NCBI GenBank assembly: GCA_902479205.1
Contig: CABSNX010000112.1
Span: 1-6,505, forward strand
Reading direction: 5' to 3'
DNA: 6,505 bases
Source: an uncultured Collinsella sp.
GTDB lineage: Bacteria > Actinomycetota > Coriobacteriia > Coriobacteriales > Coriobacteriaceae
A program made the translations under genes and the position numbers. Positions 1 through 4,846 of this stretch are shown here, piece after piece (position 1 is the stretch's first letter; the number at the start of each line of letters is the position of its first letter). The notes under the pieces are model-generated. The model saw nothing but the letters and a program-made list of their open reading frames with translations. It had not been told where the DNA came from and did not search any database.

Positions 1-24
1 CTCGGAGATGTGTATAAGAGACAG
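1..24. other. Nextera (Tn5 tagmentation) read-2 adapter remnant
   Basis: Bases 6-24 read AGATGTGTATAAGAGACAG, the 19-bp Tn5 mosaic end used in Nextera libraries, and bases 1-5 (CTCGG) match the adjoining part of the read-2 adapter. This is untrimmed library sequence, not genome. Reading frames crossing it give artefactual peptides: MCIRDR on the plus strand, and a VSYTHLR-like tail on the truncated iron-sulfur gene. The true genomic sequence starts at about base 25. Confidence 0.97.
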
Positions 25-652
25 GCACCATATCGCCGGTGTAGACGGGACGACCCTCGAGCAGGGCCTTCGAGTCCTTCTTGGGCTGCTTCTTGGTGAT
101 CTGCTTGTACGCGACACCGTCGGAGCTCGTGTCGTTGACCGGCAGCTCGGGCATCTCAAAGCCCACCTGCACGCCAGACTCGTTGAGGAAGCGGACGATG
201 GCGCGCAGCTGGCTCTCGTAGCCGCTGCAGCGGCACAGGTTGCCGGCGAGCTGGCGCGAGAGCTCCTCGCGCGTGGCGACGAGGCTTGGGTCCTCCTTGG
301 CGGCGCGGGCGAGCGCCAGCACGTTCATAATGAGGCCGGGGGCGCAAAAACCGCACTGCTCGGCGCCTTCGGCAGCCATCGCACGGGCCAGTGCCTCAGA
401 CTCGGCCTTAAGGCCCTCAAGCGTGGTGATGGTGTGGCCCTCGACGCGCGCCGCGGGAACCGAGCAACTCAGCACCGGGTCGCCGTCGAGCCACACCGTG
501 CACAGACCGCAGTTAGTGGTCTCGCAGGCGCAGCGCACCGACGCGCAGCCCTGCTCGCGCAGCACCGCAAAGAGCATGGTGTCGGGGGCAATCTGAACCT
601 TGACCTTGCGGCCGTTGAGCGTAAAGGAAAGATCGATGAGTTTGGCAGCCAT
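25..652 (-). CDS. Molybdenum hydroxylase (xanthine dehydrogenase-like) iron-sulfur subunit, probably fused to the catalytic subunit; 3' end missing
   Basis: Electron-transfer part of a xanthine dehydrogenase/aldehyde oxidase-family enzyme; 209 residues are readable. An N-terminal plant-type [2Fe-2S] domain carries C43, C48, C51 (in CETTNCGLC) and C63. A helical second [2Fe-2S] domain carries C100, C103 (QCGFC) and C140, C142 (NLCRCSGY). Stand-alone small subunits normally end near residue 160. Here the frame stays open and reads KKDSKALLEGRPVYTGDM at 191-208, which resembles the opening of the molybdopterin-binding large subunit, so I infer a fused FeS-Mo protein of much greater length. The ATG at 652-650 overlaps the xdhB stop (TAATG) and has a GAGGTG ribosome site at 663-658, indicating translational coupling. 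The substrate (purine or another heterocycle) cannot be told from this fragment. The 3' end is cut by the adapter. Confidence 0.93.
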
Positions 653-1566
653 TAGCGCACCTCGCTAGAATCGACGCCGGGCACGCGGCGGCAGGAATAC
701 TCGTCCGTGGCGAACTTAGGGATCTGCACGCCCTCGAGCTCGTGGGCAAGCGCGGCCGAAAGCTCGATGCCGGCGGCGCGGCGCACGGCCTGAATCGCCA
801 ACGGTGCCGAGATACGGCGGCGGTAGTCAGCCGAACCCCACAGGTTGGTGCCATAGCTCAGTGCGCGTACGGACGCGGCCAGGGCGCGAAGCTCGTCCTC
901 GGAAGGATGCTCGTTGGTAAGGCCGCACGCCTCGCCCTGCAGCAAGGTCGCGCGCAGCGGGCGGGCGCCCACGGTGACGTGCCAGGTGTTGTCCCACCAG
1001 GCGGCGGTGACGTTGAGCGAGGGGAAGTCGGTCGCAGCCTTGCGCACGACCTCATAGCTCGCGCGGTAGTCGTGTTTAACGACCACGATGTGCTCGATCA
1101 CGTCGCGCACGTAACCCATGTCGACGAACTCGGCGAGCGGCACGCGGCCGGCGCCCGTCAGCTCAACATAGGAATCGAGCGCGAGGAAGGCGGAGAGAAC
1201 GTCCGAGAAGCCAAAGCGGCCGTAGATGCTGCCGCCCACCGTGGCGGTATTGCGCAGCTGCACGCCCACGATGTCGTGGACGGCGAACTCAAAGACGTTG
1301 TTGACAAGCGCGTTGAGCTCGACATGGCGCTCGAGCTGGCGCAGGGTGCACATGGCGCCGATGCGAAACTCGGTCTCGGTCTCCTCGATCTGATCGAGTC
1401 CGCAGGCCGAAAGGTCAATCGCCGTCGCCACGCGACGCGAACCCAGGCGCATCCAGATGCCGCCTCCCACAATCTTGTTGTTGCGGTTCTTCTGTAAGAG
1501 CTCATAGGCTTCGGCCGCGTTTCCAACACGGACGTAGGTACCGAACTTGAGCACGTTCTCCCCCAT
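652..1566 (-). CDS. xdhB: Molybdenum hydroxylase FAD-binding subunit (XdhB/CoxM family)
   Basis: A 304-residue flavoprotein subunit that passes electrons between the iron-sulfur clusters and the external acceptor (NAD or a redox partner) in xanthine dehydrogenase-type enzymes. The two FAD-binding loops of the family are visible: IVGGGIWMRLG at 32-42 and RNTATVGGSI at 105-114, followed by SDVLSAFLALD at 121-131. The C-terminal domain has the usual GSADYRR at 244-250. Length is normal. Two starts are possible. The ATG at 1566 has only a weak GAAGAG upstream. The GTG at 1554 would give MLKFGTYVR, closer to the usual family start, and has GGGGGAG just ahead of it, though only 3 nt away. The TAA stop shares a base with the next ATG, so both subunits are co-translated. 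The genes are cytoplasmic; no signal peptide is seen. Its substrate is unknown. Confidence 0.92.
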   Translation of the reverse strand: MGENVLKFGTYVRVGNAAEAYELLQKNRNNKIVGGGIWMRLGSRRVATAIDLSACGLDQIEETETEFRIGAMCTLRQLERHVELNALVNNVFEFAVHDIVGVQLRNTATVGGSIYGRFGFSDVLSAFLALDSYVELTGAGRVPLAEFVDMGYVRDVIEHIVVVKHDYRASYEVVRKAATDFPSLNVTAAWWDNTWHVTVGARPLRATLLQGEACGLTNEHPSEDELRALAASVRALSYGTNLWGSADYRRRISAPLAIQAVRRAAGIELSAALAHELEGVQIPKFATDEYSCRRVPGVDSSEVR

Positions 1567-1590
1567 CTCTTCACTTGTCCAGTACTTTTA

Positions 1591-1599
1591 AGTGTACCA
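1591..1599 (-). promoter_or_regulatory. Possible extended -10 promoter for the xdh operon
   Basis: The minus strand reads TGGTACACT, an extended -10 (TGn plus TACACT), 25 bases ahead of the xdhB ATG. No convincing -35 hexamer lies 16-18 bases upstream. Position between the long inverted repeat and xdhB fits, but the motif is short and could be chance. Confidence 0.35.
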
Positions 1600-1645
1600 A
1601 ACGAGGGGCCGCACACCGTTTTAGGACAAAATCCACCCACCCATC

Positions 1646-1720
1646 CATAACTTGCGGTGATATACGGACTGATTAGCCGTTCTGGGACGCTTAACAGTCC
1701 GTATATCACCGCAAGTTATG
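1646..1720. repeat. Long perfect inverted repeat (26-bp arms, 23-nt loop)
   Basis: Bases 1646-1671 are exactly complementary to 1695-1720. The outer arm begins CATAACTTGCGGTGATATAC and the loop is 1672-1694. It lies in the gdhA-xdhB spacer, after the gdhA terminator and about 80 bases ahead of xdhB. The arms are too long for an ordinary terminator, and no T-run follows on the minus strand. The outer arm core TTGCGGTGA recurs in the hairpin at 4755-4821, and both right arms are followed by GAGGAG on the plus strand, so the two look like members of one dispersed palindrome family. It could be a REP-like element, a small non-autonomous mobile element or an operator. Confidence 0.9.
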
Positions 1721-1736
1721 AGGAGTCCTCCGGGAT

Positions 1737-1770
1737 AGAAAAGGCTCCCAGCCAGATAGCTGGGAGCCTT
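1737..1770 (-). terminator. Intrinsic terminator of gdhA
   Basis: A perfect 12-bp stem (AAGGCTCCCAGC at 1741-1752 with its complement at 1759-1770) and a 6-nt loop. On the minus strand it is followed by TTTTCTAT, including the last stem bases. It starts 26 bases past the gdhA stop. The T-run is short but the stem is strong and GC-rich. In the plus direction the tail is ATCACA, so it acts mainly on gdhA transcripts. Confidence 0.88.
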
Positions 1771-1795
1771 ATCACATGCTATGTCGAGCGAAGAT

Positions 1796-3151
1796 TTAGC
1801 AGACGCCCTGGGCGAGCATAGCGTCGGCGACCTTCAGGAAGCCGGCGATGTTGGCGCCCATGACGAAGTTGCCCTCCTCGCCGTACTTCTTGGCGGTGTC
1901 GTCCACGTTGTGGAACATGCCGCGCATGAGCTGCTCGAGCTTGCCGTCGACCTCCTCGAAGGTCCAGGACAGGTGCTCGGCATTCTGGCTCATCTCCAGG
2001 CCGGACACGAGAACACCGCCGGCGTTGGCAGCCTTGCCGGGCATAAAGGCAACGCCGTTCTCCTGGAAGTAGGTCGTGGCCTCGATGGTCGTGGGCATGT
2101 TTGCGCCCTCGCCGACCACCTTGCAGCCGTTGGCGACGAGCGCCTGGGCGTCCTCGAGCAGCAGCGTGTTCTCGCGAGCGCAGGGCAGCGCGATGTCGCA
2201 GGGCAGCTGCCACACGCCACGGCCGTCGCCCTCGTGCCACGTGGCATTGGGCTTCTCGTCGACGTACATAGCGAGCGTAACGCCCTTGTCGTGGCCGGAG
2301 CGCTTCTTGTTGTAGACATGCTCGAGCACGGTGTAGTCGATGCCGTCGGGATCCTCGACCCAGCCATGGGTGTCGGAGCAGGCCAGTACCTTGCCGCCGA
2401 GCTGAGAGACCTTCTGGACCGCGTAGATGGCGACGTTACCGGAGCCGTGAACGACGACGTTCTTGCCCTCGAAGGAGTCGCCGCGGCTCTTGAGGTACTC
2501 GTCCACAAAGTAGGCCAGGCCGTAGCCGGTAGCCTCGGTACGGGCGAGCGAACCACCAAAGGAGAGGCCCTTGCCGGTGAGGACGCCGCTCCACTCGTTA
2601 GTCAGGCGCTTGTACTGACCGAACAGGTAGGCAACCTCGCGGCCGCCAACGCCCAGGTCGCCGGCGGGAACGTCGGTGTTGGGGCCGATGTGGCGATAGA
2701 GCTCGGTCATGAAGGACTGGCAGAAGTGCATGATCTCGTTGTTGGACTTGCCCTTGGGGTCAAAGTCGGAGCCGCCCTTGCCGCCGCCCATGGGAAGGGT
2801 GGTCAGGCTGTTCTTGAGGATCTGCTCCAGACCCAGGAACTTGAGCATACCCAGGGTGACCGTCGGGTTAAAGCGCAGGCCGCCCTTGTAGGGTCCAATG
2901 GCAGAGTTGAACTCGACGCGGTAACCGCGGTTGACCTGAACCTTGCCCTGGTCGTCGACCCAGGGAACACGGAACATGACGATGCGCTCGGGCTCGACGA
3001 GGCGCTCAAGCAGGGCGGCCTCCTCGTACTCGGGATGGGCGTCGAGCGCCGGCTGGATGGTGCCGAGAATCTCGGTCGCGGCCTGGATGAACTCAGGCTG
3101 CTCGGGATAGCGGGCCTTGAGCTCTTCGAGAACTTTCTGCGTGTAGCTCAT
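1796..3151 (-). CDS. gdhA: NADP-type glutamate dehydrogenase
   Basis: Catalyses the reversible reductive amination of 2-oxoglutarate with ammonia to glutamate, in the cytoplasm, as a homohexamer in this family (small GDH, about 450 residues; here 451, full length). Active-site residues fall where clostridial GDH has them: K89 in GPYKGG, K113 in ILK, the catalytic K125 in MGGGKGG, and D165 in PAGDLGVGG. The Rossmann nucleotide fold is at GSGNVA (236-241). The following strand ends ACSDTHG (257-263), closer to the SDSSG of E. coli NADP-dependent GdhA than to clostridial NAD enzymes, so NADP use is likely but inferred. The start is well set: ATG at 3151 with GGAGG at 3160-3156. It appears to be a single-gene unit with its own spacer upstream and a terminator downstream. 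Its stop is TAA. It has no obvious mechanistic link to the selenium and molybdenum genes around it. Confidence 0.97.
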   Translation of the reverse strand: MSYTQKVLEELKARYPEQPEFIQAATEILGTIQPALDAHPEYEEAALLERLVEPERIVMFRVPWVDDQGKVQVNRGYRVEFNSAIGPYKGGLRFNPTVTLGMLKFLGLEQILKNSLTTLPMGGGKGGSDFDPKGKSNNEIMHFCQSFMTELYRHIGPNTDVPAGDLGVGGREVAYLFGQYKRLTNEWSGVLTGKGLSFGGSLARTEATGYGLAYFVDEYLKSRGDSFEGKNVVVHGSGNVAIYAVQKVSQLGGKVLACSDTHGWVEDPDGIDYTVLEHVYNKKRSGHDKGVTLAMYVDEKPNATWHEGDGRGVWQLPCDIALPCARENTLLLEDAQALVANGCKVVGEGANMPTTIEATTYFQENGVAFMPGKAANAGGVLVSGLEMSQNAEHLSWTFEEVDGKLEQLMRGMFHNVDDTAKKYGEEGNFVMGANIAGFLKVADAMLAQGVC

Positions 3152-3180
3152 GCTTCCTCCAATGATGGGAAACGAAAAAT

Positions 3181-3210
3181 GTTGATCGCGGCACCCTATG
3201 CGCCGCGAAC
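3181..3210 (-). promoter_or_regulatory. Hairpin in the presumed gdhA leader, terminator-like
   Basis: On the minus strand GTTCGCGGC pairs with GCCGCG-ATC-AAC (three-base bulge) around a 9-nt loop, and ATTTTT (3180-3175) follows directly. Without the bulge, the core is a 7-bp stem TCGCGGC/GCCGCGA (3186-3192 with 3202-3208). It lies 30 bases before the gdhA ATG, where an attenuator or a 5' stabilising hairpin could sit. The function is a guess. Confidence 0.4.
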
Positions 3211-3224
3211 TTTATCGTGTATGG

Positions 3225-3230
3225 ATAATA
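3225..3230 (-). promoter_or_regulatory. Candidate gdhA -10 element
   Basis: The minus strand has TATTAT at 3230-3225, the best -10-like hexamer in the 250-base spacer before gdhA. No good -35 is found at standard spacing, so an activator may be needed or the site may be wrong. GTTTCG occurs four times on the plus strand just upstream (3249-3254, 3274-3279, 3335-3340, 3346-3351). Confidence 0.25.
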
Positions 3231-3365
3231 TCGCACTGTTGCGGGAAAGTTTCGCATAAGCAGACGGGCAGATGTTTCGTTTTGATTACGATGCAGGTAG
3301 AAGCGTTTTTGAGTGCCTGACGCGCAAATCGCGTGTTTCGAAGCTGTTTCGTCCACATGTTCCAA

Positions 3366-3394
3366 ACCACCACATTGGGCACCTTTGTGGTGGT
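3366..3394 (-). terminator. Hairpin after the DUF3343 gene, possible terminator
   Basis: A perfect 9-bp stem (ACCACCACA at 3366-3374 with TGTGGTGGT at 3386-3394) and 11-nt loop begin 8 bases past the DUF3343 stop. On the minus strand only TTGGAAC follows, so the U-tract is poor. It may end the mobA unit weakly or protect the transcript 3' end. Confidence 0.45.
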
Positions 3395-3402
3395 GTTGCT
3401 GG

Positions 3403-3798
3403 TTAGAGGACGAGCTGATGGTAGTCGGCAGGGGTTATGCGGCCCTCGGTGGCGGCGCGGAAGGCGGCGAGCGCATCGCCCGAGAACGGCATGGCCCAGC
3501 ACAGGCCGCAACCTGCGGTAATGGAGCCGGGCAAAGGCATAATGCGCCCGGGCACGCCGGCATCCAGGCAAAGCTGCTCGCACTCCATCACATCGAAGGT
3601 GCTGTCGAACGAAACGATAATCTTGCGCTCGTGGTCGAGGGCATCACCGGACGGGCCTTCGCGATGTGCCTCGCGATACGCCGCGGCGGCCGCTTCCTCT
3701 TCCGCAGTATGTCCACAGCCACCGCAGCCGCAGGTACAGGGCTCGGAACCATCGCAAGTGCAAGGCTCTCCCGTGTCGGGACAAATATCGTGAGACAT
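3403..3798 (-). CDS. DUF3343 protein (putative Se/S carrier-like) with cysteine-rich N-terminal tail
   Basis: A 131-residue cytoplasmic protein. The C-terminal part (59-104) matches the DUF3343 pattern: a first strand KIIVSFDST, a helix, GVPGRIMPLPGSI, then the conserved CGLC (C97, C100). DUF3343 proteins are small, regarded as possible sulfur or selenium carriers, and often lie near selenium or molybdenum genes. Unusual here is residues 1-30, with seven cysteines (6, 13, 15, 21, 23, 25, 28) and a doubled EPCTC unit, joined by an alanine/glutamate-rich linker (31-58). This tail could bind a metal or hold selenium/sulfur as persulfide-type species; that is inference. ATG 3798 has GGAG at 3807-3804, and the gene starts 15 bases after mobA, so the two are probably one transcript. 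The stop is TAA. Confidence 0.85.
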   Translation of the reverse strand: MSHDICPDTGEPCTCDGSEPCTCGCGGCGHTAEEEAAAAAYREAHREGPSGDALDHERKIIVSFDSTFDVMECEQLCLDAGVPGRIMPLPGSITAGCGLCWAMPFSGDALAAFRAATEGRITPADYHQLVL

Positions 3799-3813
3799 GG
3801 CAACTCCAATCGT

Positions 3814-4446
3814 CTAGGCGAGTAACTCGGCCGCCGCAAACTCCTCGGGCGTATTGACGTTCTCGAAGCAGAGCGTCGAACCCGCGGCCTTAACGATCTG
3901 CGGCTCATCCATATAACCAGCCTGAACGCGATTGATCAGGCAGCGAATGCGCTGGCGGTCGCAGGCAAGCAGCTCTTGGGCAACCGGCGCACACGCGTCA
4001 CGGCGCCAGACGGCGCAAAGCGGCTCAATCCCCCGCTCCTCGCGCGGCACGCACACGTCGAGCGCCTCGGCCTCAACACGATCGGCAAGCGCGCCGATGA
4101 GTTCTGGCGAGACGAACGGCATATCGCAGGCGACGATCGCCACGAGCGGCAATCGGGCCGCGGCCAACGAGCTCGCGATGCCGCGCATGGCACCCGCCGG
4201 TCCTTCAAGGTCCGCCACCACACGCGGCACCAGGCCGCCAAACGCGCGCTCCTCAAGATAGGCAAGCTCGCTGGGACGCGAAGTCGTCACGACCAACTCG
4301 CCGGCAACTGGCGCCAGCCGACCCAGCACACGCTCGATGAGCGGCTCGCCGCAAAACGCCATGCGCGCCTTATCGCAGCCCATGCGCGAGGACAGCCCGC
4401 CCGCTTGGACGACACAAGAAAGATCGGCACGTCTTACGGTAGTCAT
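3814..4446 (-). CDS. mobA: Molybdenum cofactor guanylyltransferase (MobA family)
   Basis: A 210-residue nucleotidyltransferase that attaches a nucleotide monophosphate to molybdopterin, the last step of molybdenum cofactor maturation. Family motifs seen: nucleotide-binding loop QAGGLSSRMGCDKA (14-27), ADLEGPAGAMRGI (78-90), the metal-binding CDMPFV with D108, PLCAVW (142-147) and ENVNTPEE (195-202). The AGGxSxRMGxDK loop favours GTP (MobA) over the CTP-using MocA, but in anaerobes the MobA/MocA division is not reliable from motifs alone, and the xanthine dehydrogenase family often uses the cytosine form. The start chosen is ATG 4446; an upstream in-frame ATG at 4464 overlaps the GGAGGTG ribosome site. 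The frame stays open upstream as far as 5106 through the tRNA gene, but that part is not coding. The stop is TAG. The DUF3343 gene follows after 15 bases. Confidence 0.92.
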   Translation of the reverse strand: MTTVRRADLSCVVQAGGLSSRMGCDKARMAFCGEPLIERVLGRLAPVAGELVVTTSRPSELAYLEERAFGGLVPRVVADLEGPAGAMRGIASSLAAARLPLVAIVACDMPFVSPELIGALADRVEAEALDVCVPREERGIEPLCAVWRRDACAPVAQELLACDRQRIRCLINRVQAGYMDEPQIVKAAGSTLCFENVNTPEEFAAAELLA

Positions 4447-4455
4447 ACGGCAAAA

Positions 4456-4462
4456 CACCTCC
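4456..4462 (-). promoter_or_regulatory. mobA ribosome binding site that decides the start
   Basis: GGAGGTG on the minus strand, 9 bases before ATG 4446. The alternative ATG at 4464-4462 overlaps this site and has no comparable site of its own, so the downstream ATG is preferred. Confidence 0.7.
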
Positions 4463-4536
4463 ATCGGCATGTTCGAAACCCGACACACGAAGCCAAATAC
4501 CGCCGCCGAAATAACGGCGCTACGAAAAGCTCGTGC

Positions 4537-4563
4537 AAAAACAAAACAGCGCCTTTGCGGCAC
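4537..4563 (-). terminator. Likely terminator of the selenocysteine tRNA gene
   Basis: On the minus strand GTGCC-GCAAA-GGCGC forms a 5-bp stem (one G-U), followed by TGTTTTGTTTTT. It sits 37 bases beyond the CCA end of the tRNA. The stem is short but the T-rich tail is the strongest in the window. A weak promoter for mobA (TTGCAC at 4538-4533 with TTATTT 18 bases on) may begin inside the same stretch; I rate that much lower. Confidence 0.55.
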
Positions 4564-4600
4564 GCAGCAAGACCGCGAGCACAAAAGCGCTGGTAGCGTA

Positions 4601-4697
4601 TGGCGGGAACGTATGTGAATCGAACACATCCAAGACGTTTTGCACGCCTCGCAACGGTTTTGAGGACCGCGGAGCCCACCGGAGCCCATCCGTTCCC
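4601..4697 (-). tRNA. selC: Selenocysteine tRNA, anticodon UCA
   Basis: A 97-nt gene including the encoded CCA. Numbering from the 5' end: acceptor 1-7 (GGGAACG) pairs with 87-93; G94 is the discriminator, then CCA. The D-stem is 6 bp (GGGCTC 11-16 with GGGCTC 21-26, using G-U pairs) with a tight CGGT loop. The anticodon stem is 28-32/40-44 with loop CCTCAAA, and the UCA anticodon is at 4663-4661. The extra arm has 8 bp (47-54 with 60-67). The T-arm is ATGTG/CACAT with loop TTCGATT. The long extra arm, 6-bp D-stem and UCA anticodon identify tRNA-Sec, which is charged with serine, converted by SelA with selenophosphate, and delivered by SelB. Two deviations: position 33 is C, not the near-universal U, and the eighth acceptor pair typical of bacterial tRNA-Sec is a G8-A86 mismatch. 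selB lies directly upstream. Confidence 0.95.
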
Positions 4698-4709
4698 AAG
4701 TGCGGCGGT

Positions 4710-4718
4710 ATTTTACCA
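4710..4718 (-). promoter_or_regulatory. Promoter of the selenocysteine tRNA gene
   Basis: TGGTAAAAT on the minus strand is a good extended -10. Its distance puts the transcript start about 5 bases before the mature tRNA 5' end, as expected for a tRNA gene. A TTGGGA 19 bases upstream (4742-4737) may be a poor -35. It lies after the long hairpin at 4755-4821, so the tRNA need not depend on selB transcription. Confidence 0.6.
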
Positions 4719-4754
4719 AACCGAGCGGGCCCCATCCCAAAAAGACGAGCAAGA

Positions 4755-4821
4755 AGTTGCGGTGGAATAGTTCTTGCTTAGGCTGCAAGACCCCAAAAAC
4801 AGGAACTATTTCACCGCAACT
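4755..4821. repeat. Long inverted repeat between selB and tRNA-Sec, related to the one at 1646
   Basis: Arms 4755-4773 and 4803-4821 are complementary at 18 of 19 positions. The exception (G4765, T4811) is a G-U pair if read from the plus strand, and three further pairs (one G-U) extend inward to 4776/4800. The outer core TTGCGGTG...AATAG resembles the 1646-1720 repeat, and GAGGAG follows the right arm in both. An inner CTTGC/GCAAG hairpin (4773-4777 with 4785-4789) is possible. It starts 26 bases past the selB stop. It may also end selB transcription: the minus strand beyond it runs TCTTGCTCGTCTTTTT. Its nature is unproven. Confidence 0.85.
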
Positions 4822-4846
4822 GAGGAGGCGGGAGCGGGTAACCGGC

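Noticed and set aside
1..24. A natural Tn5 or IS50 end
   Set aside because: The 19-bp hybrid mosaic end plus CTCGG is the synthetic adapter; no transposase or second end is present.
8..655. Plus-strand open frame starting MCIRDR
   Set aside because: It starts in adapter sequence and mirrors the iron-sulfur gene in antisense.
1646..1720. CRISPR repeat or array
   Set aside because: There is a single palindrome with no spaced direct repeats and no cas genes.
1781..3259. 492-codon open frame on the plus strand
   Set aside because: It is a shadow of gdhA on the opposite strand. The minus-strand protein has all catalytic residues; the plus-strand translation is low complexity and matches nothing I recognise.
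4504..4519. Small hairpin CGCCG/CGGCG in the mobA leader as a molybdenum cofactor riboswitch
   Set aside because: It has only 5 bp, and I see no conserved riboswitch core; the leader is too short for that class.
4601..4697. selC as an integration site for a genomic island
   Set aside because: Selenocysteine tRNA genes are known integration targets, but there is no integrase and no second copy of the tRNA 3' end, and mobA follows normally.
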